A stretch of 64,000 nt of DNA, taken from Hyposmocoma kahamanoa (taxonomy: Eukaryota; Arthropoda; Insecta; Lepidoptera; Cosmopterigidae). Numbering within the stretch: position 1 is the stretch's first letter; every line of letters begins with the position of its first letter. A program made the translations under genes and the position numbers. A model generated the notes under the pieces. That model made no database searches and had not been told where the DNA came from. It worked only from the letters and a program-made list of their open reading frames with translations. This document shows positions 23,179 to 35,800 of this stretch, in pieces. The stretch lies in assembly GCF_003589595.1 (NCBI RefSeq), contig NW_020654080.1, forward strand, positions 3,432,842-3,496,841, given 5' to 3'.

Positions 23179-23649
23179 CACATCTATTAAAAATCAAAAA
23201 GGGAAATTTTGTGGTTTTTCATTTTAATTCAGTATAGATAATCAAACCCAACTATCATTATTAAAAATGTATATGAATAAAAACGAGTTCAGGTGGTATT
23301 GTACATAGTCTACAATAGGGCAATAATTTGAACGTGCGTCTGTAGATACTTTACGAATTGATTTTGATACTCGCGGGCCAAACGTCAAAATAAGAGTAAA
23401 GACGGCGATAACGCAATTACTAATCATTAGAATGTTATAAGTCTCACAATTCATACATTTTTTGGAAACTATTATCATCTTTCCAACCTATCGATAAATC
23501 TATCGACAATAGCTACATGACTATTTAAAATTTTACGAAAACTGGCAACCCTGCAAATGTCAAATTTTTCCATCTTCAATAAAAACGGACTATAAGTAGT
23601 GGAATGTCGATTCCCTTCAAAGGGCAGCGAACTGTTTTAGTTACAGTTT

Positions 23650-23865
23650 TGTACATTATCTCGGCCCGTTTACACCGACTGCTGGGTATAGGCTTCCTCT
23701 TTTGCACGCCAGATCGGTACTGTGCGAATCTCATCCACAGTCTTCCGGCCACCCCGATAATATCGTCCGACCATCTAGAAGGTGGTCTGCCTCGAGAGCG
23801 TCTTGCTCCTACCGGGTACCACTCGGTGACCGCCTTGATCCATCAGTCGTCGTCTCCATTTTAGG
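23650..23865 (-). pseudogene. RTE-like LINE C-terminal fragment
   Basis: Minus strand reads SRGRPPSRWSDDIIGVAGRL and WMRFAQYR, the end of RTE-type polyproteins. Confidence 0.65.
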
Positions 23866-24751
23866 CTCGCGATCCGCATACCGACGTCTACGACTTTTTT
23901 TCGTTGTCGTATCTCCACGTTGGGCATACGGTCGACAAGGAAAATGCCGAAAAATTATACCATGGAATATTTTGCGCATAGACTTAATACAGTGACCTAG
24001 GACTTCAATAATATGAGGCCACAGACTGGAATCATAATTTGGGCATCTTCACTACCTACAGAACTGTATTTTTAGAGTCAGTTTAAAATTTCACAATTGT
24101 GAAACATCCGAATGTATGATGGATGGCAAGAAAGTCTTTTTCCATTAATCACGTAAATGCCTGAGTAGTAGCAGGGGAGGATAGATATAACGTCACGATG
24201 TCAAGGAAAATCATTAAGACACTATTTATTATTTCTCTCAATTCCATAAAAGAGACATTAGAAGCAAAGTTGCCATTTAAAAACTATATTTCACAAAAAT
24301 ATGTTAATTTCTAATAAAGATAAAAATCTACTCAAAAATGATAATTAAGGGTTTTGATGTCTGTAACCACCTGGAATACCAGAGCTCATTATAGACTGGC
24401 CTTCTTGGACTATATTACCTATGGCAAATTTAAGAAGACTCAAACTTACCATTTACATACAAGTATCAACCTTATCTGGTTAACGCCTTAAATATACCAC
24501 AACACTAGTAAATAATGAGCTGCATCCAGCGGTACCTTAAAAGTTCACTACTCGCTTAAGGAAGAAAAAACGTCGAAAATAAAGGAAGTTCAGTGTTAAG
24601 TTGTCAAAGACTTAGTATAAGACAGTATGGTAAACTATTCTTACATAGACTGTGTCTATTTAGGCACTAACAAAATGCTAACATAGCTATTCTATGGATA
24701 AATAAATTGACACTGGAACCGAGACACAACGCGTTTATATTTATCGTTAAA

Positions 24752-24828
24752 ATCTGTAAGTTGTAAAGTACGTGTGTGTCAAAATAAGTAAGTCATCTGT
24801 TATGTAATCACCTACTTATTTTGACAAC
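24752..24828. repeat. Inverted repeat
   Basis: TGTCAAAATAAGTAAGT near 24776 pairs with ACCTACTTATTTTGACA near 24810 across about 16 bp. May be a tiny mariner-like MITE. Confidence 0.45.
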
Positions 24829-24954
24829 ACTACTCCGAGTCTTTTTGTTTTATTTAATATTTCTAGCGGCAGCTCTTTTATTTCCCAAAGCCCCCAAACG
24901 TGTTGCCTGGCAGTGATCACAAACATTTTTTAACATTTAACAGTTTCTAGTTAT

Positions 24955-24991
24955 TCTTTTTTTTATTCGTGCGCCTGGTGGTAAGCGACAT
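24955..24991 (-). mobile_element. SINE S1 tail fragment
   Basis: Matches only the S1 3' segment (CGTGCGCCTGGTGGTAAGCG). Confidence 0.5.
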
Positions 24992-25642
24992 GTTAGAACT
25001 TGGAAGTTGGAACACGTCAGGAGTGGAAAATAAAGTAGTAGCGACTACTTTGGAAGCGACTGCTAACTGGCAATAAGGTCTGCTGTACCCTTTTGTTTGT
25101 CCTTGTATTTTGTTCTTGTGTGGGACAGTTCCCATATGTCGTATAGAACATGACGTCATCGGACAAAATGAGACAATCCCTAGCTTATTCCTTTCAATAG
25201 TATCGGTTTTTGTTTTCTGCCCTAAATTGTCCTATAAATATAATTAACTATAATATTTGCGTTTTAGGCAACATTGATGTAACATCAAAAATGTCAAATC
25301 TTTGTGTCACACAGAATTCGGAACAATTTTGGGAAAAAATGGATTCTCACTTTGTTTCATGATGGCAATGGGAAGTGGGTTCGGGTGAAATGCTAGTATA
25401 TTGTTCTATAGAAAGAACTGAAAAAAAATGGTCTCAACGTGTCCGATAACGTCATATGGGTAAAGGTGACCACATAATATGGAGAAACTCAACATTTTTT
25501 TTTAATTTTGTATACATTCTATATTGATTTACGTATTTAATTTAGCCCTTTCTTTTAGATTGTTTCTACCAATAATATTTTTATATAAATATTGTACATG
25601 ATGTGTACAAATGTTTATTTACAAGGAGCACCCCAAGTTTGT

Positions 25643-25705
25643 TTTTTATGATACCAAGTAAATCGTGCGCCTGGTGGTAAGCGACACACCTGTCTGTTAC
25701 CCGTG
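25643..25705 (-). mobile_element. SINE S1 tail fragment
   Basis: S1 3' segment ATCGTGCGCCTGGTGGTAAG next to a T-run. Confidence 0.55.
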
Positions 25706-26744
25706 ATGTTCAGTATCACAAGAGTTAGTTCACGAAATGTGTTTCATAATTTTTTTACACCCTATATAAATCTAATATACGATTATGACGGCAAACGAAT
25801 GCATATTTTTATATTATGCTTACTCGAACTGTCTTTAGTCTATTATTGTTCGATTGCATATATCAATTTTATTTCTCCATAGAATTCAAACAGTTACACC
25901 GCGCCTAAAATTAATAATCTGAAAAACATAATTTTGAAAATCAAAGTTACTAAAAGTTACTCAAATTCCAAAATTATGTGCTGTGTCTGCGAGATAAATG
26001 GTTACTTGGTTAAACTGACTACTCAATTATTGTTGAGTCTTAGGTTAAGCGCACACAATAACTTTTTGTTACCAATCACGTGGTGACAGCTCGAGACATT
26101 CATACAATAAGTGCAGACTAATAAACTAAGTCTGCCGATTCCAAATATCGGACCAAAGTAACTTGACCCGGACGACAAACACACCTGTTTTTGTCAAGAG
26201 TCAACCCTAAATTGGTCAATTACCTTACGAACTCACCAAGAGAATATACAACCTTAATCGCGTGAATGAAAGTGAGATCAAAAATTAGAGAAAGCACTGG
26301 GACAAATAGATACTATTATAACCAAGTACGGCACGCATCTGTATAATCAAGATGTTGGACTGGACAAGTGGAAGTAGTAAGGTTTGTTCCACACGGCCAT
26401 AAGTTTGGTTCGTCGCGTGCGTACACAAACGGACGACATATATATTGAATTCAAAAATACCTTTCACTAAGATATTCATTATTACTTTTCCATTTTATAT
26501 ACAGGGTGTAATCGTTAAGTGTGCCTAGGCGATTATTCCATGAATATATGAGATGTCAAAAATCTTCAAACTGATACCAAAAGTGCGTTACCTAATGAGT
26601 AAAATGACGTCAATAACAGTCAACGGCTGGTGGAGGTCCATTGTTTCTACCCACCACTGGTAAACATTCATATGCACGCAAGATCAATTTTACCAAGTAA
26701 CCACCTCTATAAAAACCAAAGCGACGTATCGATCAATTTGTGGT

Positions 26745-26895
26745 TTAGCAGTTGTTGAGCGCGAGGCTGAGGCCGTGCCTCTCGATGTACCTCTTTCTCG
26801 CGTCTGCGATCATCTGGGCTTTCTTCTCCTGGAAGCTGAGCTGTCGCTCCTTCGCACTCTTCGGGAATACGCCTGTAGGCACTGGCGTTACGTAC
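26745..26895 (-). CDS. AUP1: AUP1 terminal exon (G2BR)
   Basis: Acceptor gtcttaaatgcag. Encodes YVTPVPTGVFPKSAKERQL then the G2BR-type helix and stops after LALNNC at 26745-26747. Confidence 0.93.
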
Positions 26896-29800
26896 CTGCA
26901 TTTAAGACACAAGTTAGCACGCTATATAGATATCCTGATTTGTGTCCTAAGCGTTGAGCTCAAGACTTATATAGGGTTACCTATCAATAGTCCAAAATGA
27001 CATTTTCCAGAAGTAACGTTTGCTCGAATTTTCATAACCTCGAAAGTAATTTTGAGAGGAAAATGTTTTTTCTTTTAAACCAAACTTAACCGAACCTAAT
27101 CATGTCTTTGCGATAAACGTATTCGTTATAATTCAGTTTTCGGTATAATGAAAATTCGAACAACCGTTATTTCGGAAAAAAATTCGAGTTTGTGATAGGT
27201 TACCACATAGGGATATTTTTAAAATACTAATAACCTCACAGAACTACATTACTAACATCATAAACAACAACTTTTGTTCTATGACTTTTTTAATTAAATT
27301 TGTATTGAATTGACATTCAATTATTTTTTGTGAAATCGCTCCACTAAGATCGAACACTTAGAAAAAATTCCTTCAATCCGGCCGGATTCGAACCGACGTC
27401 TTCTACCACACCGTGTCAGACAAATTTAATTACAGATAACAACGATATTTCTAGCCAGGGAGCTGTAAAGTTACCTAACTGGGTGACGAAATACTTTCAT
27501 AGATTTTTCATGGATGGCGCTACGGCTAAAAAGTCGTTGAAAACCAAATACAAAGATCTGACAACAAGCACATAGAAAAATTCGTGAGGACCGCTGCTTC
27601 GTTCCGTGGCTTAGTTCATAGTGTCTGGATTCGAACCAGCTTCTTCAGCATATTTGTTGTTGTTTTTCTTAACAACTTTTTGACCGTAACGCCATCTGTG
27701 AGAAATCTATGAAAAGTTTTTCTTTTCTGCCAGGTACCTTTACAGATACCAGCGGCTAACTAGAGATGTCGCTTTAATAATTGTAATATAAAGTTTATGG
27801 AATATCACAATATTTTACTACTATGATATTCCATTATTTTTTGTGAAATTATTCTACTAATTATTACTACAAAGATCGAACATTAGGAAAAATTATTTCC
27901 TTCCGGCTGGATTCAAACCAGCGTCTTCAGTATACCAGGCTCACACTTTTCCAAGTGAGCTACGGAACGGTTTTCGTCAACAAGCACACTAATTTTTCTG
28001 TGTGCTTGTTGCAGATGTTTGTTTTTGGCTTTTAACGATTTTTTGCCGTAACGCCATCTACCAGAAATCTATGAAAGCTTTTCTCTACTTAATTTCATGA
28101 GTATCAGCTTCATATTACAATTTCTATTAGTGTTGTTACAAACCTATATGACGGTCCGTACAATGTCTTAACCGGGAAACGAACCATTCATGAGCTTTTA
28201 TTTCTCGTTTCAATAAGTATGTTAATTTTTGATAAAGTTGTGTCATGAAGGATGAAAGACTCCTACAATACAGATTTTATATAGTGTAGGAAATCAATGG
28301 AGGGTGCTCTGACCTGGGCTGCGCCTGCGACGTGCTGGGCGTGGGCGCGTCCGAGGGCTCCGGCGTGAAGGGCGTGACGCCCTCCAGGAAGTTCGTGATG
28401 GTCACGTCCACGCTGCGCGTCACGGCTGCAACAGTCAAGGCCACGGCCAACTCATTAACACAGAAGAGAAGATTCAATTTCTAGGCAGAATTACTGAAAA
28501 TTATTGATCAAAGTTTCTATATTTACAAAAATGCCGTATTACGACTAATTGAGGCCATCCTAAAAATGAGCATGTGTACGACGAGCGTTGATACGTGTTT
28601 ATAAGGTAAAAGATGTGTGCCAAGATCTTAGCTAGTGGAAACCTGTGGTCTCAGCCTACCCCGATTAGGAAAATGGCGCTTTCCAAAATGTGTGTATGTT
28701 GCTGTTTCAAATCAACTGAATAGAAATAAATAAATATAGTCTGTCCTTTTTGAAGACGGAGAAAAATAACATTTGTAGGGTTGCCAGTTTAAATAAAATT
28801 TTAAATAGTTAAGTAGTTGTTGCCGATAGTTTTATCGATAATAATAATAATAACGCACACACTTAACATAGCCCCGCATTAGGGAAACCCTGTGTCGCGG
28901 GTGCCATGGACACACACATAGACAACCACAAATTACACCCAAACTCACGAGAGAAGTAAATGTAGGTCATACAAATATTTCTCCCGGCCCGGGAATCGAA
29001 CCTGGGACCTCTGCGTGGCAGTCCGGCATGGTAACCGTTCGCCAACACAGGCAGTTGATCGATAGATCGTGAAAAATAAAATTTTGCCAAAAATGACTGA
29101 GTTGTGATGTTACGACGTTCTAATGATTACTAATTACGTTATTGCCTTCTTTATTCTTATTTTGACGGTTGACCCACTAGTATCGAGATCAATTTTATTC
29201 ATATACTATATCTATATTGAATTAAAAGGAAAAACTTTAAAATATGTCTCCTATTTGTATTTTTCATAAACATAGTTCTAAATACAGTGTATGTATGTAT
29301 GTATGAACTAATAAAAATTGACAATTCAAGTGAACTTGAGCTCAGTAATTGGATGATTCAAATGAAACAAGTTCGGTTATTTCGACCCCTCCTACGTAAA
29401 GTATCGTATGTCGAAATTGCCAAGTTTACAGGGAAGCGTTTTAAAGTTCTCCGTTTTATTCGGCAAAGCTCGTTACTCAAATAGAGTGATCATCTAATAC
29501 ATCCTCTGACCGATATCTAGGATTTTATAATACTCTATGTGAGTAGCGGGCTTTGTCGAATAAAACTGAGAAATGCTAAAGTCACGTGTTGTGCTCATTT
29601 CAGTGAATTCAGAATATTTATATATTATAAAGGCTCCTCTGTAAACTTGGCAATTTCGACATACGATACTTTACGTCGGAGGGGTCGATTTATTCCGTAG
29701 AGTGACCAATATTCAGTCGATAGCGAATAGAATAATCGGAACGTTGAGAGTATCGTCAAGAGACAAAGTCACGAGGAAGGGGTGCTGCAACGTGTTGGTC

Positions 29801-32800
29801 GAAAACGAGAAGTGTTGAATAACATCAAAAGAAGGAAACGGAGTATCTGGGTCATATACTGAGAAACCCAAAGTACGACATATGGCAATTAATAATCCAA
29901 GCTGCAATGGCCTTCATTAGAAGATGGCACATGAAGAAGAAGAAGTCGATAGAATATTTATCTGCAACATCGAGTATATAACAGAAATAGAGACGAAATG
30001 TCATTTGATATGTTTGAAAACTATTCTGCCAAATCATTACGGTGACAACTGCGCTCCGATTGGGCCCGACATTGGGCAAACTGCGGCCCGAATTCGAAAC
30101 ATTTGACGGGTGTCGTCAAATTGTTTCACTTCAAAACTATCGGTTTAACTTGAGCTTTGCTATAAAGGACGAAAATTGCAATATTACATATTTAATTACC
30201 GATGAAATTTGATTCCGTTTTGCAATTAGATGTTCTGCTGTTTTTCCCCACACCACGGACGGGAACAGCACGCCATTGTTAGAGATATTTATTACCTTTA
30301 TTACAATAAATACAGAATACTTTTGGAATATACGGAGACGTACATACAGGTCAGTTGTTGGCGCTGTCTATATTTCAGTGCAAACGAGAGTTGATATGTG
30401 ATGTATCACTGATGAGTTACCAGAAATGTATGGCTCTTATTTCGTCTCTATTTCTGGTTATATACTCGATGATCTGCAGTCACTAGCTACCCGCAAGCGG
30501 ACAGCACTATTGAACTGTCATTTTACTCCGTCTTCAAAAAAGACAGAGTATATAAATATTAGCCAACAACACACATACGTTGCTCCGATCCTAAAGAGAG
30601 TAATTAAAGCACGTGTGTTATGGAAATCGGAAACAATGACGGTACCACAAACACCCGAGACAATACAGAAAAGCTAGTTTTCTACACTGACCCGGCCGGG
30701 GATCGAACCCGGGACTTCAGAGATGTCGACACCATGAAAACCGGTGTACAAACCACTTGACCACGGAGGTGGAATATAACTCCGTATTTAAATACCACTC
30801 ACACAAATCCCTCATAATGTCCCTCATAGGCACCCTGGGCAGCACCTCCTTGACCTGCCTGGCCAGCCTGACCAGTTCCGCAGGTGGCTCGCGACGGGTA
30901 GCCGTTGAACCGCGGTTCAACTCCTCCCACTTGAACTCCGTCATCTCCACCTGAGACAATGGTTACTTATCATAATCACCGTAATCGCTAATGGTAGATT
31001 TCACGGTCCTGGAAGAAAAGATAACAGAAACAAGAATAAGGTATATCGTAGATATCGCGTATATGATCAGAAATAGAGACGAAATATCAATTAGTTCGAA
31101 AACTATTCTGCTATATCATTGACTTACAAATAAATGGACGACGGGTCTAATACAAAAACCACGAAAAAAATGTCCCAAGTCAACCTATTTAAACGTAGTG
31201 ACATGTAAAGGAATATGAAAAAGCTAAAACGTTGAATTTAAATTGTGATGTCATCGCAGTACTGTCTAATTTTGCTTGCTTCGCTGTCAGTCGAACAAAC
31301 GAAGACTAAAGCGTGAATGACGCTCTGCATACGATTTTAACGCCCTATAAGTTCGGACACTTTTTAGCGCGGACCCGACGTCCATATAATTGTAAGTCAA
31401 TGTGCTATATCATTTCGGTGACAACTGCGCTCCGATTGGCCAGCCCGAATTCGAAACATTTGACGGGTGTCGTCAATTGCAAAATTACATATTTAATATT
31501 TAATTACCGATGAAATTTGATTCCGTTAATTTTGTAATTAGATGTTTTGCTGTTTTTCCCCACACCACCGAATGGAACAGCACGCCATTGTTAGAGATAA
31601 TCTTTATTACAATAAATACAGAATATTTTTGGAATATGTAGACACAGGTCAGTTGTTGGCGCTGCCTATATAAGTAATGTATAACTGAAGAGTTACCATG
31701 AATGTGTGGCCCTTATTTCGTCTCTATTTCTGGTTATATACTCGATGATCTTAGACAACATAACATACGTTGCTCTGATCCCAAAGTAAGTAGCTAAAGC
31801 ACTTGTATTAGGGAAATCGGAAACAACGACGGTACCACAAACACCCAGACCCGAGACAATACAGAAAAGTTAACTTTCTACACTGACCCGGCTGGGAATC
31901 GAAAACGGAACCTCAGAGATGGCGACACCATGAAAACCGGTGTGCAAGCCACTCGACCACGGAGGCCGTCAAATATAAACCTTGGTTTTGGATAGTTTCA
32001 TCAGCCAATAGTTGCAATTCAATATTTTTTACATTCAAATTCATTTATAACTTTGTAATAATACACTTTGATGATTACCTTAGAATATAAAATGACCGTT
32101 GTCCTTTATGTAAAATATTACGAAGTAATTAAATAATGATTCTTGAATATGAATTTATTGAGTATCAAAATGTTTTACTATCATGATATTAAATTATTTT
32201 TTTCTCAAACTACTTCACTGTTTGTTATTTGTACATTATTGCAGAGGTCGGCAAGTAAGGGATTGCTGGACGAGTATGAGTTATATTAATACGAGTTAAG
32301 CAATCCCCGTTCCCGCCGAGGTATGTATAGTGCTTTTCTCAAAGAATGTGAGAACATAATAAAAGACATATAGTCTAGTTTTTATTTAGTTATCGCGTAA
32401 CATACATACAAAAAAAAGTACAGTCAAGTTGAGAACCTCCTCCTTTTTTTGAAGTCTGTTAAAAAATGGAAGTTACATTGCTTTCCTACTCGGCGAACCT
32501 CCGGAAAAGTCAAATAATTGGGTTCGTGAAGTAGCAAAATAATTAACTCCCATTTTTAAAAGTTCACTTCCACTTTTATTAAAAGGGTTCGCGGAATAGC
32601 AATATAATTTACTTCCATTTTTAAATTTCACTTCCATTTTTATAATTGGGTTCGCGGAATAAACAGTAATTTGCTTTCAATTTTATTAAGCCTTGAACAG
32701 TCGAGCATACCTCAAGCGCTTCAGCGAGCGTCTGCCTGAGTCTCGCTGCGAAGACATTGTCGTCGTCATCAAGCCTCTCGAGTGGAGGCAGCAGACGCAG

Positions 32801-35800
32801 CTGGAACACTGTGACAGGTGTGCACAGGAACCAGAGCGCGTCTGACCAGGGGAATTTGTCACGAGCGTCTGATTGACGGTGCACTGTCACGTTTGTGAAG
32901 AGGCGCTCTACGGCTACACAGAAATAATAATCTTCCTTATTAAATGCAAAACTTAAAAATGTACCAATGAACTATGCTAATGGGAAACTCTCGAAGATGA
33001 CAATAAGTAATATTACAAAGATAAGCTTACTAATAGCAACAGGCTGCACCCTGTTTCCGATCTGGAAGGGCCAGTCCGTGAACTTAAGCAGGCCCTTGCC
33101 GTTCGTAGGGCCTCCTTCTGGCTGCAAAAGTACTGGTTTGTTGGGGCAATCAGCAAAATGTTGTCTGGGAAAAAAAACACAGAAAATTACTTCTATACCG
33201 TTTACTTTTTTGTCCGTACACGGAAATAGTAGCCCAATGGGACGACTGCTGCTTTTCAGACCCTGTTACTGTCAAATTTACAAGTAGTACTCGATCTAAT
33301 TACAAAACGCACGATGCGAATGAAGTTTCATATTTCGACGAACTTCATACTCCTACGTAAAGTATCGTATGTGGAAATTACCAAGTTTACAGGGTAGCGT
33401 TTTAAAGTTCTGAATTCATCAAATTTAATATTTAATTCGATCAGGTACCTATTACTTATTTAACAGTAATGTTTCTTACAGATGTCGGAAACAGTACGAG
33501 ATTAGACCCCCAGTTACGGGACATCACATTTATTAATGCAGAATCGCATTAAGCCGGTCAAAAAAGCTTTATGTCCATGAACGTAAGAGCGAAAAAGACG
33601 TTGCGCGTTTGCCATCGGCTCGTATGAACGCGTCTCGCCACACGCCGGCAACGAATCTGCTTTCTGCGAATCTCCAATCGCGTCCTTACGCATGCCGATA
33701 ACGATTGATCCTGGGGGTCTACTCTCGTTCTCAGATACCCCATCCGAGTCTCAAAATCAGATGGGTTTCCGAGCGAGAAGATGAACCCGATTCCTACTAT
33801 ATCTTTCTAATTTGTGAGTTAAATCAAGTATTGTTTCGATTTGAAATGCCAAAAGTTTCCGATGGCCAGTTGTGAATCGCAATCATGCGCCTCGACTCGG
33901 AAGAGACGCAGTTTACGATCGGTAGAGGCAATCAAAATCAAGCTGCTGGTTTAGAAAAAACTAGCGCGACTGCATGCGAACGACTACGTTAACAGCGAAA
34001 ATAAGTTTGGTGACCTAAGAGGTTCACGATTCGAACCCTTATTATAACTTTGAGTTGAAGTAGTCGTCGCCAGTATGTCTGTTGTTAAAGCTGTCATCTA
34101 CTGCCGTGGTAAGCCACGGTATGATTTAGCAGAAGAGCTCCTTGTGAAAGAGTTCGTCCAGGGAAGTACTGCCTTATCTATTTCTGCTGCCAAACAGTAA
34201 TGCGATGCATTACTGTGTTTCGGTTATGAAAGGTAAGGGTGCTGGTGAAATTATAGGCACATGGGACTTGTCAACTTATGTCTCAGGGTGCACTGCAACC
34301 GCCATGGACAGGCGTGTCGCTTACCACCAGGCGTGTCGCTTACCACCAGGCGTGTCGCTTACCACCAGGCGCACGACTTGTTCGTTCCGTATATAATATT
34401 AAATAAATGTACTAGAAGTAAACTTTCGAAAACACTTACTTCCTTACAAATTGCGCAGCATTCCGAATGCCCAAAGTGGACGCAAAAAATGGCGGCACTT
34501 TCCATTTTCTGAGCTGTAAGCAAAAACCAGAATAAATATCTTACCACTAACCTGGTAACTTTGTGGATGACTAAGTAGAAGATCCGCGAGGATCCTTAAC
34601 CGTAACTGTTGCAGGACTCTCTGATAAGCAACACATATTTTATCAGGAATAATCACATCACTTACAAGGCTGCTAACAGATTTTTTTTTCATTTGTTTAA
34701 GGAAATCAATAGCCTAATATAAGTAAAATGTGCTCATTGCTAGTCAGTGTTAAGGCCAATTACATATTATCTGGATTACACACTTATATGTACAGACACT
34801 TATATGTCAGACGTAACAAACAGACTTAACACTTGGCGAGTCATAAATTGTACTAACCTACCATAAGATCTACAATAAACACGACTCGTCCACAAAACAA
34901 AAATAAAACTTAATATTGTTACGCGATACAATCACAACAATCTCCTTTTGAGCCTTTACGCCGTCGTAATATTATGCGCAAAAGAATTCACGTCACTGTA
35001 CAGCCCATGTCGGATCGGTTGGACCATAAATATGTAAGAATCATTATCGTAAACAAGCCGGCTTGTCTCCCCACGGTTTTAGGCTCACTCATCTACGGCC
35101 CACGTCTCTGGAGATGTCATCTACCCATCTTATTGCACCCACCCACCATTCGGATGTAGATTTACTCCACATGCCATCACCACTCCTCGCCGTAATATGT
35201 GATATGTCTTGAAACTTGTTTAGGCTTATGTTTCGGAATCCGAAACTGTCTATAATAGCTTAGCGCAATAGTACAGTCTAGTGTCGCTGCATTAAAACAG
35301 GTAAAAGTTTACAGGAAACAAAAACTTACACTAATGGTTCCGAGAACGTGTGACGCCGCCAAAGAGTCCAGACAGGACACGTAATTTGCTACCATCACAC
35401 TACAGCGCGGGTCTCTAGTACCTTTCGTCTTCACATACACACCTGAAGTAAAATTTTCTATTAACATTTTAGTATTTTCACACTATACTTTATTTAAGAA
35501 AGAAATCAAACAGAAAATAATAAAAAATACGCCTCTATAACAATAATAATCAATAATAAAAGTTCTCCAAAGTTCCTCTTAAAGTTGCCACCACCCAGTC
35601 ACCCCTTTTCGTTAATAAATAATAAATAAATTAATTAAAATTAGGTGACATTATTTATCAGCATGATGTTTCTACATATAGTCCATAAAATAAATCATTC
35701 AATCATACTAGATTTCATTATCCAAGCAAATTTAGTTCAATTCTTTGTTTGCTTTACTAAATTATCTGCTTTTTCAACACTTACTCAACAATTTTGTGAA

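Larger units (their letters stand above)
14098..26744. other. Intergenic region between convergent DHX38 and AUP1
   Basis: 12.6 kb with the elements listed separately and no host gene. 16707-17868, 18031-18300, 18600-19140, 23180-23600, 23870-24940 and 25710-26740 hold nothing I can identify, though 23380-23600 resembles the repeat flanking the SINE at 28840. Confidence 0.55.

Noticed and set aside
34444..34692. 82-codon minus-strand frame as an AUP1 exon
   Set aside because: It resembles no AUP1 segment. The true exon at 34440-34513 uses another frame and fits both neighbours in phase and similarity.
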